Counted from the stretch's first letter, positions 50,584 through 59,950 are shown. The stretch: 64,000 bases of DNA from Gordonibacter pamelaeae 7-10-1-b (GCF_000210055.1 NC_021021.1:3513790-3577789); one strand, 5' to 3'. Numbers and translations are program-made. Notes: generated by a model not told the origin, from the sequence alone.

Positions 50584-51204
50584 CTATCTGCCTTCCTCTA
50601 TGGCGGCGATCTGCCGCTTGAGTTCCTTTGCCTTGTCGAAAAGCGCGTTCTTGCGCGCCACCTGCCGTTCCTTGCGACCGCGCGCCTCTACGCGCGCAAG
50701 CTCGTCTCGAAGCGCCTTGAGCCTTGAATCCGCCTCGAAGCGCTCCTCCACGGTTTCGGCGCCGCTGCCGACGTCCCCGTAGGCCACCAACGACGCGAGC
50801 GAGTCCCACGCGGCGTCGATGCTGCATGCTCTTACGTCGAGAGCGAGACCGTCGAGCGGGCGCCAAGGTCCCACGACGAGTCTCTTGAGCATCACCGCGA
50901 GGCGAACCTCATCGTTGAAGGTACACGCGAACAGCAGCTTATGGGGGTTCGCCTGAGCCACAAGCGCCAGCACTTCTTTGGGGACACAGCGGCTCTTGAG
51001 CGCCACTTCCACCACGAGCACCTCATGCACGCGCTCGCCGTCGGGGATGCCGGTCGTGGAGGTCTTTATCGAGTTCGTGATCACGAAGCGCTCGACGTCG
51101 TCGACGAAGGACTGGCGCAGCGCAGCGCTTAGCTTCAGGCGGCCGTAGAAGGCCTCTTTGGGTATGCGGCGGCCCACCTCGGTCGTGCTCGGAAGTCCTA
51201 GCAT
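50584..51204 (-). CDS. DUF4391 protein of the type III operon
   Basis: This 206-residue protein (MLGLPSTTEVGRRIPKEAFY) matches DUF4391, a family regularly found between a helicase and mod genes. It starts within the last bases of the helicase gene and its stop is adjacent to the mod start, so the three genes are translated together. The first two-thirds show VDDVERFVITNSIKTSTTGIPDG and VLVVEVALKSRCVPKEVL. The last third is a coiled coil (RFEADSRLKALRDELARVEARG). Its biochemical role is not known. Its conserved position suggests a bridging or DNA-recognition part of the restriction complex. Confidence 0.8.
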   Translation of the reverse strand: MLGLPSTTEVGRRIPKEAFYGRLKLSAALRQSFVDDVERFVITNSIKTSTTGIPDGERVHEVLVVEVALKSRCVPKEVLALVAQANPHKLLFACTFNDEVRLAVMLKRLVVGPWRPLDGLALDVRACSIDAAWDSLASLVAYGDVGSGAETVEERFEADSRLKALRDELARVEARGRKERQVARKNALFDKAKELKRQIAAIEEGR

Positions 51205-54200
51205 CTGGGCCTCACCACCAAGAAGCACACCAGCTCGAAGTCGTCGAGCCCCTCGATGTCGTTCTCCAAGAAGCTTGTCGTGCCGCCGCCGAAGAAGCTG
51301 TCGACGTCGGACGCCTCCTTGGAGTCCACGATCGACGCCACCGCGTCGCGCAAGAGCCCAGCCTCGCGGCGCATGTCGCGGCCGTTCTTGGTCTCGCGGT
51401 TGTAGGCACGGCACAGGGCTATGTCGGGATCGGACTTGCCTCGGCACAAAAGGCGCATGTCGTCGAGCACTGCCTTGGGCTCGAGGTGGCCGTGGACGAC
51501 GGAGCCGTCGGACCCCATACGAACCACATAGAACGGGTGCAGGTGGTTCGCGCCGTCGCGGTCGATCTGGCTGTTGACGTTGCGCAGCACGAAGATGACG
51601 CCGGGTTCATCGCCCTCCACTACGGCGTTAATGCCGCTCGGAAGCCTGTCGATGTCGGGGTTGTCGCGGTAATAGCCCACAAGGTCCATGCGGAACTCGT
51701 TGAGGCCCAGGTCGGTGATGGACACGCCGCCCGAGACGTCCTCCAGGTCCACGACCTCGTCGCGCATCTGCTCGAGCTGCTGGCGGCGGTACTCCAGGTC
51801 CCCCGTCTCGTCGGCGTTGATGTAGTCATCGTCGCCGGTGGACGTCATCACGGTGATGCGCATGCGCTCCTCGACGCGCGCCTTGAGCTTGATGTACTCG
51901 TCAAGCTCGACGTCCGGCCAGTAGTTCACCAGCTGGATGCGGTCATTCTTAGAGCCGATGCGGTCAACGCGGCCGAAGCGCTGCACGATGCGCACGGGGT
52001 TCCAGTGGATGTCGTAGTTCACCAGGTAGTCGCAGTCCTGGAGGTTCTGGCCCTCCGAGATGCAATCGGTGGCGATAACGATGTTCACGTCGCAGCCGGA
52101 AAGCTGAGGCGCCACCACGTCGCGCTCCTTCGACGCGGGCGAGAAGCAGGCGAGCACCTCCTGCATGTGCGGGGGCACTGCCTTTATCGTGCAGGCGCAG
52201 CCGTCGCCCGTGACCTTGGCGCACTCGAGGCCGAGCTCGCGCTTCGCGAAGGCCGAGACGTTCTCGTAGAGGTAGTCCGCCGTGTCTGAGAACGCGGTGA
52301 ACACGAGCACTTTGCGGTTGCCCGGGTTGATGGGGCTTTGCGACTTCCCTCGGATCTGCTCGCACAGCTCGATGAGCTTGGCATCGTGGGCGGGGTCGAT
52401 GTCGCGCACCATCGAGATCAGGACCTCGATGACGGCGACGTCCGCCTCGATGTCGCGCTCCCAGCTCATCCAGTCCATGTCCTCGACGAAGATCTTCGTG
52501 GCGCCGCCCACCTCGAAGCCGCTCTCGTCGTCGGGGTCGAAGTCGAACCCGCCCGGCAGGTCGCCGTCGGCCACGCTGGCGCCCGAGGCGAGGCCCCTGC
52601 GGTAATCGTCTATGGTCTCGAGGGCGGCGTTCATGGCGGCGAGCACGCGCTCGAGCGTCAGGCGGAACGAGCACACCGAGCTCTCCAGGCGCTTGAGCAG
52701 GTTCGTCGTCATGAGGCGGCGCACGCCCGTCTCGCGGCCGCCCAGCGTGAGGTTTCCGCCGCCGCCCATCTTCGCGTACTTCTCCATCTTGCTGGGGTGC
52801 ACGTACGAGCTCGGCATGTACACGGCGAGCGCGAGGGAGTCAAGCTCCTCGTATATCTCGCGGTAGTTGATCGCGTTCGTCAGCGTCGAGAGCTTGGGGC
52901 GCTTCGATATCGGCGGCAGGCGCTTTGGGAAGGGCCCGATGGCGCTCATGTCGTAGTAGCGCTGGATGTGCTTGCGGCTGCGCGCCACGGTCACCTGGTC
53001 GAGCACCTCGAAGAAGTCGTAGTCGAGCATGTCGGTGAGGGCGTGCGTCGTCCTCTGCTCGGCGGGCAGCTTCGACCAGCGGGAGTAGACGGTCTGCGCG
53101 TTGCGGAACACCGTCTCGATGTCGTTCTCCAGGCGCAGCTTCTCAGACCAGCCGGTGGGGTTGCCCCAGTACGCCAGGGCGAGCTGGTTGCGCAGGTCGC
53201 GGAAGCGGTTGTTCACGGGAGTGGCTGAGAGCATGAGCACCTTGGTCTTCACGCCCTGCTTGATGACCTTCTCCATGAGCAGCTGGTAGCGGTTCATCCT
53301 GTCTTCCGACGCCGAGTCGCCGCCGTTGCGGAAGTTGTGGCTCTCGTCGATGACGACAAGCCCGTACGCGCCCCAGTTCAGGCGGTCGAGGGGCAGGCCG
53401 GTCTCCGACGTGCCGCGCGTGCGAGAGAGGTCGGTGTGGTAGAGCACGTCGTACTGCAAGCGGTCGCCCGCGATGGGGTTGTTCACGACGTTCGAGTTGT
53501 AGGTTATCCAGTTGTCGCGCAGCTTCTTGGGGCACAGCACGAGCACGTCCTTGTTCCGGCTCTCGTAGTACTTGATTACGGCGAGCGCGGTGAACGTCTT
53601 GCCCAGGCCCACGGAGTCTGCCAGGATGCAGCCGTTGTAGGTTTCGAGCTTGTTGATGATGGCGAGCGCAGCGTCCTTCTGGAAGTCGTAGAGCTTGTTC
53701 CAGATGAGGCTGTCTCGGAAGCCCAGCCCCTCGTTGGGCAGCACGTCCTCGGAGACGTCGTCCAGGAACTCGCTGAATATGCGGTAGAGCGCCATGTAGT
53801 AGATGAGTTCTGGCGCGTTTTCTTGATACATTGCCGTGATGCTGTCGATGACGGCGTCGGTGACGTCGTGGAGCTCGCCCGAGTCCCATGCGGCTTCGAA
53901 CTGCTGCAGTAGGGCACGGGACTGCGAGGCGTCCAAGCGCATAGTTACGTCGGGCGCTTCCGTGGAGTTGTCGCAGCCGAGCTTGCGCGTGGTGAAGCCG
54001 TCGAAGGGCATGTAGGCCACGTTGTCGTCGGTCTTTTCCACGTTCAGAAAGCCGCTCATACGCCCCTCGCCCTCGAAGGAGCGGAAACGCGCCTTGCGGC
54101 GGATCCAGTCGGTGCACTCGGTCGCGACGGCCTTCTGCGTGAGCTCGTTGCGCAGCTTGATCTCGAAGTCGGTGCCGCAAAGGCCCTGCTCTCGGGAAAG

Positions 54201-54431
54201 CCGCGGGATGTAGAACTCGCGCTTCTCGCGCGCTGGGCGCTGCTTGGTGAACGCCTGCGACGTGAAGACGAAGCGCAGCTCGTCGATGCCTTCAAGCTGG
54301 GTTGCGAGTTCCTGATAGGCGTACATGGAGAACACCGACGCGGCTATCGCCACGCGATCGCCGTCGGCTATATTGGCGACAAGGTCGTCCTTGACGATGC
54401 GCGCCCTGTTGTCGAAGAAGTCGGGTTGCAC
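51198..54431 (-). CDS. SNF2-type helicase with PLD-like N-terminus
   Basis: This protein of about 1077 residues starts at a GTG (VQPDFFDNRARIVKDDLVANI) located 4 bases after the RHH stop. The N-terminus resembles the phospholipase-D-like region of bacterial SNF2 helicases. Helicase motifs follow: CILADSVGLGKTFTALAVIKYYE (Walker A), VVIDESHNFRNG (DESH box), LMLSATPVNN, then VLVFTAFSDTADYL and IVQRFGRVDRIGS (late motifs). An insertion of acidic residues lies around 640-660. It probably translocates on double-stranded DNA. Its order helicase-DUF4391-Mod-Res points to a composite restriction system rather than plain type III. A TTG at 54455 is the alternative start. Confidence 0.85.
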   Translation of the reverse strand: MQPDFFDNRARIVKDDLVANIADGDRVAIAASVFSMYAYQELATQLEGIDELRFVFTSQAFTKQRPAREKREFYIPRLSREQGLCGTDFEIKLRNELTQKAVATECTDWIRRKARFRSFEGEGRMSGFLNVEKTDDNVAYMPFDGFTTRKLGCDNSTEAPDVTMRLDASQSRALLQQFEAAWDSGELHDVTDAVIDSITAMYQENAPELIYYMALYRIFSEFLDDVSEDVLPNEGLGFRDSLIWNKLYDFQKDAALAIINKLETYNGCILADSVGLGKTFTALAVIKYYESRNKDVLVLCPKKLRDNWITYNSNVVNNPIAGDRLQYDVLYHTDLSRTRGTSETGLPLDRLNWGAYGLVVIDESHNFRNGGDSASEDRMNRYQLLMEKVIKQGVKTKVLMLSATPVNNRFRDLRNQLALAYWGNPTGWSEKLRLENDIETVFRNAQTVYSRWSKLPAEQRTTHALTDMLDYDFFEVLDQVTVARSRKHIQRYYDMSAIGPFPKRLPPISKRPKLSTLTNAINYREIYEELDSLALAVYMPSSYVHPSKMEKYAKMGGGGNLTLGGRETGVRRLMTTNLLKRLESSVCSFRLTLERVLAAMNAALETIDDYRRGLASGASVADGDLPGGFDFDPDDESGFEVGGATKIFVEDMDWMSWERDIEADVAVIEVLISMVRDIDPAHDAKLIELCEQIRGKSQSPINPGNRKVLVFTAFSDTADYLYENVSAFAKRELGLECAKVTGDGCACTIKAVPPHMQEVLACFSPASKERDVVAPQLSGCDVNIVIATDCISEGQNLQDCDYLVNYDIHWNPVRIVQRFGRVDRIGSKNDRIQLVNYWPDVELDEYIKLKARVEERMRITVMTSTGDDDYINADETGDLEYRRQQLEQMRDEVVDLEDVSGGVSITDLGLNEFRMDLVGYYRDNPDIDRLPSGINAVVEGDEPGVIFVLRNVNSQIDRDGANHLHPFYVVRMGSDGSVVHGHLEPKAVLDDMRLLCRGKSDPDIALCRAYNRETKNGRDMRREAGLLRDAVASIVDSKEASDVDSFFGGGTTSFLENDIEGLDDFELVCFLVVRPRC

Positions 54432-54435
54432 GCCT

Positions 54436-54648
54436 CTATGCCCCCTTCTTCGCAAGCTCTTCGATCATACAGGTGCGCACGAAGGCGGAGAAGCTCATGC
54501 CCCGCAGGGCCGCCTCCTCTTTCGCCGCGTCGCGCAGGGTATCGGGGATGCGCAGAGTAACGGACACCTGGTCACCATCCACAAGGTAACTGCGAATTTC
54601 GGTTTGGCTTGGATTAGCGTCTATGAGTTGCTTGTACGTCGTCGGCAT
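54436..54648 (-). CDS. Ribbon-helix-helix regulator heading the type III-like operon
   Basis: This 70-residue protein (MPTTYKQLIDANPSQTEIRSYL) with RHH core VSVTLRIPDTLRDAAKEEAALRGMSFSAFVRTCMIEELAK is a paralogue of the protein at 26334-26543. They share YLVDG and LRGMSFSA and the layout of the DNA-reading strand. The helicase gene begins 4 bases after its stop. It probably represses its own promoter through the 15-mer at 54668-54682. An antitoxin role is less likely without a small toxin. Confidence 0.82.
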   Translation of the reverse strand: MPTTYKQLIDANPSQTEIRSYLVDGDQVSVTLRIPDTLRDAAKEEAALRGMSFSAFVRTCMIEELAKKGA

Positions 54649-54667
54649 CTGTGCCCCTATCGCTCAA

Positions 54668-54699
54668 AATGCAATACAAATGCGTTTCTGAGTATTATA
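54668..54699 (-). promoter_or_regulatory. Promoter and 15-bp operator of the type III-like operon
   Basis: On the minus strand TATAAT (54699-54694) is followed by CATTTGTATTGCATT (54682-54668), 19 bp from the RHH start codon. The same 15 bases lie 26 bp (20 bp to the alternative ATG) before the type I RHH gene. Confidence 0.75.
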
Positions 54700-54771
54700 C
54701 CGCCCGATATCATAAAAATTGCCGGAAGAAGCATTCAAGGGCGAGTATTCGCAGATGAGCGTTCCGCTATC

Positions 54772-55464
54772 TCATCGATTCGGCACCGCATACACGATGG
54801 CTCGGGAATTGGCCGCCTGATAGGAGCAGGTCGTGAACGCGAATACCTTGCTTTCGCCGTCGTATTTGCGCAGGACAACGTCGCTCTTCGCGACCTGTTT
54901 CGCAACCGCTTCCGCATCGCCGAAACTCGGGCACATGGTTTCGTATCTCGCATCCACCACGTCGACGGCGATGACCGAAAGATTGTACGAGCGGCCATCA
55001 CGTGTGTACAGGTCGATTCTCGAATGACCCCTGGCAAACGATTCGTCGCTGTACTTCGCAAAATCCGAGAACACGCCGCCGTCCGACATGTTGTGCCCGT
55101 AGATCGGGACGAGAAGCGACCCTTCCGTGCAGTCGGCGTCGATGTATGGGGTGCCGTAGCCGCCTTGGCCGAGCGCATCGAGAAAGAGATAAGCGTTCGG
55201 GTTCTGCTTGTCGGCCTTGACTACAGGCTGGCTTATGCTCGTGTTGGGCACCTCCACCCACGCGACGATTTCCTGGGACAAGCTGTCCCAGTCGATTCCC
55301 CGGGGCTCCTCATGCTCGCTTTCCTCTGATACGGCGCCTTCGAGCGACCGTGCGATCTTGGCCTCGTCGCTGTCGTCCGCGGCGATCCAGGTGCATAGCG
55401 CGGCGACGGCGAGCGCGGCAAGCACTAGGCCGAGCGCCTCGGCGATCTTCTTCATCTTCTTCAT
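54772..55464 (-). CDS. Class B sortase
   Basis: This 230-residue protein has an N-terminal membrane anchor (residues about 8-28) and a sortase B domain. The catalytic His lies in VPIYGHNMSDGGVF (His124), Cys213 in AFTTCSYQ, and Arg221 in NSRAIVYA. It joins sorting-signal proteins to the cell wall or to other pilin subunits. It is directly downstream of the adhesin gene with YPKTG signal, its likely substrate. A terminator lies between the two. Length and motifs are complete, unlike the remnant at 13185. Confidence 0.9.
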   Translation of the reverse strand: MKKMKKIAEALGLVLAALAVAALCTWIAADDSDEAKIARSLEGAVSEESEHEEPRGIDWDSLSQEIVAWVEVPNTSISQPVVKADKQNPNAYLFLDALGQGGYGTPYIDADCTEGSLLVPIYGHNMSDGGVFSDFAKYSDESFARGHSRIDLYTRDGRSYNLSVIAVDVVDARYETMCPSFGDAEAVAKQVAKSDVVLRKYDGESKVFAFTTCSYQAANSRAIVYAVPNR

Positions 55465-55485
55465 TTACGCTCTTTCCAATAAAGA

Positions 55486-55511
55486 AGGCGGGCCTCGATC
55501 GAAGCCCGCCT
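55486..55511 (-). terminator. Terminator between the adhesin and sortase genes
   Basis: Arms AGGCGGGC and GCCCGCCT with a 10-nt loop, followed on the minus strand by TTCTTTATT. It lies directly after the adhesin stop and would reduce read-through into the sortase gene. Confidence 0.7.
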
Positions 55512-55531
55512 GAACTTGCGGCGATTTGTTG

Positions 55532-58500
55532 CTACTCGACAGGTTCGGCGGTCGGTTCCTCAACCTCTTCGCCGGCCTTCTTGCGACGCTTCGCCGCGGC
55601 GTAGGCCGCGCCGGCCGCACCGCAGCCCACGATCACCGCCGCGCTTGCCGCAGCAGCCACCTTGGCCGCATCGGCGCCCGTCTTGGGGTATCCCTTGCCT
55701 ACGGGGTTTTGGGGAACATCAGGCTCCGGAAGCTCGATGGTCTGACCCTCGTCTCCGATGTCCTCGTGCTTCGCGATGACGTTGTCGCCGTCGTCGGCGA
55801 GCTTCTCGAAGAACACGAGGGACTTGCCAGCTAGGTCAGCGGTGTTGAGCTCGAACACGACCTCAACGGTGCCGTCGGGCGCCTCGGGCACGAAATCCGT
55901 TTCGATCACCATCGGGTTGCCGGCGGCATCCTCAACGGGCTCGCCGGTCGCCTTGTCCACCAGCATGGTGAACAGCTTGTAGCGGTTGCCGGGGGTCAGC
56001 CCCTCGAAGCTCACCTCGTCCACGAGCGTCGCGGATTCGCTCACGGTGCCCTGGTTTGTGCCGGTTTCCGCATCGTGGGCCTTTGTTGCGATGTCGACGA
56101 CGTTGACGGTCTGGCCCTCATCGTCGATATCCTCATGATTCATATAGATGCGGCCTTCGGCGTCGTACATCGCCTCGAACGCAACGAGCGAGGCGCCTGC
56201 GAGGCCGGATCCGTCGAATCTGAACTCGATGTCAATCGACCCCTCGAAACCCTCCGCCACGAAATCCTTCTCGGCCGTGATCTCGTTGCCCTCGGCGTCG
56301 AGCGCGGGCTGGCCGGTGGATTTGTCCATGAGCTTGCCAGTTACTTTGTAGGTTTCGCCGGGGATGCATCCCGTGTAGGCGACGCTGTCGATGATCGACA
56401 TGTCGCTGCGCGCCTGGCCCTCATGGGTGCCACTGTCGCCGTCGGCCGCGGTGGTGCCCATGGTCTTGGGCATGTTCTCGACCACGATGGCGAGCTTGGC
56501 TTGCATGGAATCGCCGTCGAGCGTGGCCATGCCCTGGTCGTTCACCTCGAAATCGTGGGTTTTGGCGTTGCCGTCTTCGTCGACGTCGCTGATCACGTAG
56601 CCCTCCGCCGCGGCTACCTCCTGCAGGTGGTAGCTGCCGTGCTTCAGGTACTTGAGGTCGATGACGCCACTTTCGTCGGTTTTCAGGGTCTGGTCGAAGT
56701 CGCCCGCATCGCTCCAGACGCGGAAAACGGCGCCCTCGATAGGCGATTCACCGTCGAGCGAATCCACCTTGGCCAGGCGCAATTCGGTCGGGGCATCGGT
56801 CACGTCAATCTGCTCGTCGAACACCGAGACCTCCTGGCCCTGGTAGGTCAGGGCAACGCTTTTCTCGGCAACGTCGAGGGCGTAGCCGTCTTTGACCTTC
56901 GCCTCGTATACGGTGTATGTCCCCAGGTAGAGCGGCTCGCTAGTCGCGTGTCCGTCTGCGCCGGTGATGAGCGCCGCCACGATCTGCCCGTCTGCGTAGC
57001 GCAGGGTCCCGTCGGGGGTGGAGACGTCGCCTTCGGCCTTCACGATGTAGGTGGAGCCGTCGACGGGCGACCCCGTCTCGGAGTCGGTCTTCGAGACGGT
57101 TACGATGCCTTTCTGGGGCGCGTCCTCGAAAGTCAGGACGATCGGATCGTCCCATCCACGGTAGTCGGCGGAAACCGTGAAGGCTGCCGGCTCGGAATCG
57201 AGGACGTAGCCCTCGGGCGCTGCGACCTCCTTCAAAAAGTAGCACCCCTCCCCCAAAACCATCGGCAAGGTGAGCTCGCCGCGCTCGTTGGTGGTCCACG
57301 TGCTCACGACCTCCTCGTCCGGGTAATGGAGGGTATAGGTGACGAGATCGCCGTCGGCGTCATACAGCTCGAAGCTCGCCGCAAGCGGAATCCGCTTGCC
57401 GGTTTCGGCGTCGGCCTTGACCACCTTGAGCGGCGTTTGCGGGATCTTGTTGCTCACCAGAACCGGCGGATCGTACTGCCCTTCGTCGGAGATCGTGACC
57501 TTGAAGTCATCGATGGGAAGGAGGGTCTTGCCGTATTCCGCCTTGAACTTCGCGGCGACGTCGGCGGGGATGACCTCGTGCACGAAATAGGTGCCGTACG
57601 CCAGCGCCGCGCTCCAGCCCTCGGGCTTCGCCCAGCCGTTCGCATCGGCGTTGCTGTCTTTGGTGGTGGCTAGCCCGTTCCCGTCGGTCGTTATGGTGCA
57701 CACGACGCCGCCGGGCGCGATCTCCTCGCCGGTTTCGGGGGAAACCACCGGGTTCGCCGAATCATTGATCAGCTGAAACTCGACGCCGGGGACGAGCACG
57801 CGCTTGGCGTCCTGCGGCATGTCGCCTGCGCCCTCGGAGTAGATCGACACCGGCACCTCCTTGACGAGGCGGTAGTCGCCGCGCTTCACGGTATCCTTCG
57901 CCACGGGCGAGTTATAAGTGGAAACGGCTTCGATGCGGTCGTTGTCCGACTCCACCTTCACGAGATGCGTTTCGGGCGCGTTGCCACGGCCGTCGTCGAG
58001 GTTGTAGCCGCAAGGCGCCTTCGTCTCGGTCACAAGGACGGTGCCGAGCGGGATGACCGGCGTCGTCCCGTCGGATGCGTAGTAGAACGCATCGCCGGAC
58101 ACCTTGGAATCGCTGTTCAGATGGGCCTTGCCCTGGTCGTCGGTCGCAAGGACCCAGGTGCGCTCAGGCGAGCCCGATGCGCGGGCCTCGTCGACCGAGG
58201 AGTAGATTCCCCTGTAGTACTCGACGGTGAACTCAGCGCCGTTGAGAGCGGAATCGCCTTGGGGCTGGGCCTTTTCGGTGGCGGCGTCCGCCTTGGCTAC
58301 GACGACGTCGACGGCGTTCGACTGCGGCGTGTCCTGAACATGCCCGGCCGCAACGGTGGCGGCCTTGTCGGGCTCGACCGTCACCGCGTAGGCGGCCTCG
58401 TCGATGGCGAACCCGGGTGCGGCCTTAGACTCCTTGAGCCAGTAGTCGCCGGGCTCCACCTCGTCGATCCTGCCGCGGCCGGAGTCGTCAAGGGTCATCA

Positions 58501-59302
58501 CGGACACCGCCTGCGTGCAGGCCTCGTCCGAATAGAGCGTGTACTCGGCCGCAAGGAAGTACGCGTCGTTGCCGCTGCTCATGGCATCGTTGCCCGACTG
58601 CTTCTCAAGCTCGACGCTGCCGTAGGGCGTGTAGCTGAACGAGACGATCATCTGCGAGAAACTTCCCGTGTAGAGCTGGAACGCCTTGAAGGACTGCTTG
58701 ACCTCGCCCATGCGCGAGTACATGAGGCGTCCCGTGGCGTCGCCGTTGATCACCGAGCCGCTGTCGTCGAAGCCGAGCACGTTCTGCTGGCACCACGAGC
58801 GGAAAGCCTGGGTGCACCCATGCATGGCCTGGTCGCCGCTCGAGCTGTACGTGTCGGACAGGATGATATGCGTGAGCGCGGCATAGCGCGCATCGTTCAT
58901 CGGCGTGCCGTCGTACCAAGCGCCGGGCCACATGGAGTAGTCGAAGCCCGGACCGCCCCATCCGAACCACAGGTCGGCGGCGGCTTCGGCGTCGCGGCCT
59001 GACGCGGTGCTCAAAGGCGCCTTCTCGTAGCCGCCCTCGGAAGGCGTCGCCTTGGAGGGCTGGGCGCAATAGGCCATCTGGCCGTCTGCCCACATCCACG
59101 TGGTGAAGAACCCCGCGTAGGGGATGTTGCCGCCCACGCTCAGGTAGGCGGTTTCCGCCGCGTGCGCCTCCTTCGCGCCGAGCGATGATAGCGCGCCAGC
59201 AACGCTCGACGCTGCGAGCAAGAGGGCGAGCAGGCAGCGAGCGAGCTTCCCGCGCATGTCTTCGGGGCTCGCCCCTCGGGCTGTTTCCTTGCTTTCATCC
59301 AT
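55532..59302 (-). CDS. Thioester-domain, VaFE-repeat surface adhesin with YPKTG anchor
   Basis: This 1256-residue exported protein starts at MDESKETARG (AGGAGG upstream). A signal peptide ends near AHA-AET (48). A thioester (TQXA-type) domain follows: Cys79 in MAYCAQP and Gln165 in GCTQAFRSW would form a Cys-Gln thioester that bonds covalently to host proteins. Next come several Cna-B/SpaA-like domains (for example VVKADAETGKRIPLAASFELYD, VSKTDSETGSPVDGSTYIV), then two VaFE repeats (LVAFEAMYD, LVFFEKLAD). The C-terminus has YPKTG, a hydrophobic segment and a basic then acidic tail. It is a cell-wall-anchored adhesin of the type carried by conjugative elements of gut bacteria. Confidence 0.88.
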   Translation of the reverse strand: MDESKETARGASPEDMRGKLARCLLALLLAASSVAGALSSLGAKEAHAAETAYLSVGGNIPYAGFFTTWMWADGQMAYCAQPSKATPSEGGYEKAPLSTASGRDAEAAADLWFGWGGPGFDYSMWPGAWYDGTPMNDARYAALTHIILSDTYSSSGDQAMHGCTQAFRSWCQQNVLGFDDSGSVINGDATGRLMYSRMGEVKQSFKAFQLYTGSFSQMIVSFSYTPYGSVELEKQSGNDAMSSGNDAYFLAAEYTLYSDEACTQAVSVMTLDDSGRGRIDEVEPGDYWLKESKAAPGFAIDEAAYAVTVEPDKAATVAAGHVQDTPQSNAVDVVVAKADAATEKAQPQGDSALNGAEFTVEYYRGIYSSVDEARASGSPERTWVLATDDQGKAHLNSDSKVSGDAFYYASDGTTPVIPLGTVLVTETKAPCGYNLDDGRGNAPETHLVKVESDNDRIEAVSTYNSPVAKDTVKRGDYRLVKEVPVSIYSEGAGDMPQDAKRVLVPGVEFQLINDSANPVVSPETGEEIAPGGVVCTITTDGNGLATTKDSNADANGWAKPEGWSAALAYGTYFVHEVIPADVAAKFKAEYGKTLLPIDDFKVTISDEGQYDPPVLVSNKIPQTPLKVVKADAETGKRIPLAASFELYDADGDLVTYTLHYPDEEVVSTWTTNERGELTLPMVLGEGCYFLKEVAAPEGYVLDSEPAAFTVSADYRGWDDPIVLTFEDAPQKGIVTVSKTDSETGSPVDGSTYIVKAEGDVSTPDGTLRYADGQIVAALITGADGHATSEPLYLGTYTVYEAKVKDGYALDVAEKSVALTYQGQEVSVFDEQIDVTDAPTELRLAKVDSLDGESPIEGAVFRVWSDAGDFDQTLKTDESGVIDLKYLKHGSYHLQEVAAAEGYVISDVDEDGNAKTHDFEVNDQGMATLDGDSMQAKLAIVVENMPKTMGTTAADGDSGTHEGQARSDMSIIDSVAYTGCIPGETYKVTGKLMDKSTGQPALDAEGNEITAEKDFVAEGFEGSIDIEFRFDGSGLAGASLVAFEAMYDAEGRIYMNHEDIDDEGQTVNVVDIATKAHDAETGTNQGTVSESATLVDEVSFEGLTPGNRYKLFTMLVDKATGEPVEDAAGNPMVIETDFVPEAPDGTVEVVFELNTADLAGKSLVFFEKLADDGDNVIAKHEDIGDEGQTIELPEPDVPQNPVGKGYPKTGADAAKVAAAASAAVIVGCGAAGAAYAAAKRRKKAGEEVEEPTAEPVE

Positions 59303-59312
59303 GATGCACCTC

Positions 59313-59807
59313 CTAACGGTTACGGGAGTCGAAAGGGGCATGTTCGTTGGCGAGCGCCGATGCTCCGCTTCGGGCGTCGCTCGCGCGCTGCGCCAGGGTG
59401 CGCTCGTCGCGCGCCTTGGACTGCGCCTGCAGGTAGCGGCTTCGCGCCTCGTCGAGGGCGCCCTTGATCTGCGCCGGCATCGCGTAGACGGTGTCGCGCA
59501 TAGGCTTGCCGTCTTCGCCCATCACGGGTTTCCCTTGGTCGTCGAGCAGGGTCTTCGAAAGCCGCACCTCTCGGTTGGCGAGCAGCGGGATGTCCCGGTA
59601 GTCTTCCCCCTTGAAGCGCGAGGGGTTCACGAAAAGCGGGCTGAACTGGTAGTAGCCCACGTCGGTTCCGTCGATGACGGTCCCTTTGGGCAGCGTCACC
59701 GAGTTGAACGCCCTCGTCTCGCCCGTGGCGCGGTCGGCGTACTCGATGCCGGTGCGCACGAAGTCCTTGTGGAGCGTGACGTAGACGTTCTTCTTGTCTT
59801 CGCTCAT
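59313..59807 (-). CDS. Conserved conjugative-element protein of unknown function
   Basis: This 164-residue protein (MSEDKKNVYVTLHKDFVRTG) has the conserved TLPKGTVIDGTDVGYYQFSPLFVNPSRFKG block, seen in small proteins upstream of adhesin genes in Tn916-like elements of Firmicutes and Actinobacteria. The role is unknown. The last third is a polar helix. It starts at an ATG with GGAGA a few bases upstream, and its stop is 11 bp before the adhesin start. Confidence 0.7.
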   Translation of the reverse strand: MSEDKKNVYVTLHKDFVRTGIEYADRATGETRAFNSVTLPKGTVIDGTDVGYYQFSPLFVNPSRFKGEDYRDIPLLANREVRLSKTLLDDQGKPVMGEDGKPMRDTVYAMPAQIKGALDEARSRYLQAQSKARDERTLAQRASDARSGASALANEHAPFDSRNR

Positions 59808-59950
59808 TGCTGTCTCCTTTGCATGTTCTTGGATTTGAGCGCAAGGCCGAGTGTGGAAGGGCCTTGCATTGCGCGGCCGCTTTTAGCGCCGCGGCCGCCC
59901 GGCGCAGGTCATCCCATCGCGACCACCTCCTTTCGGTCTGCCCGGTTTCG

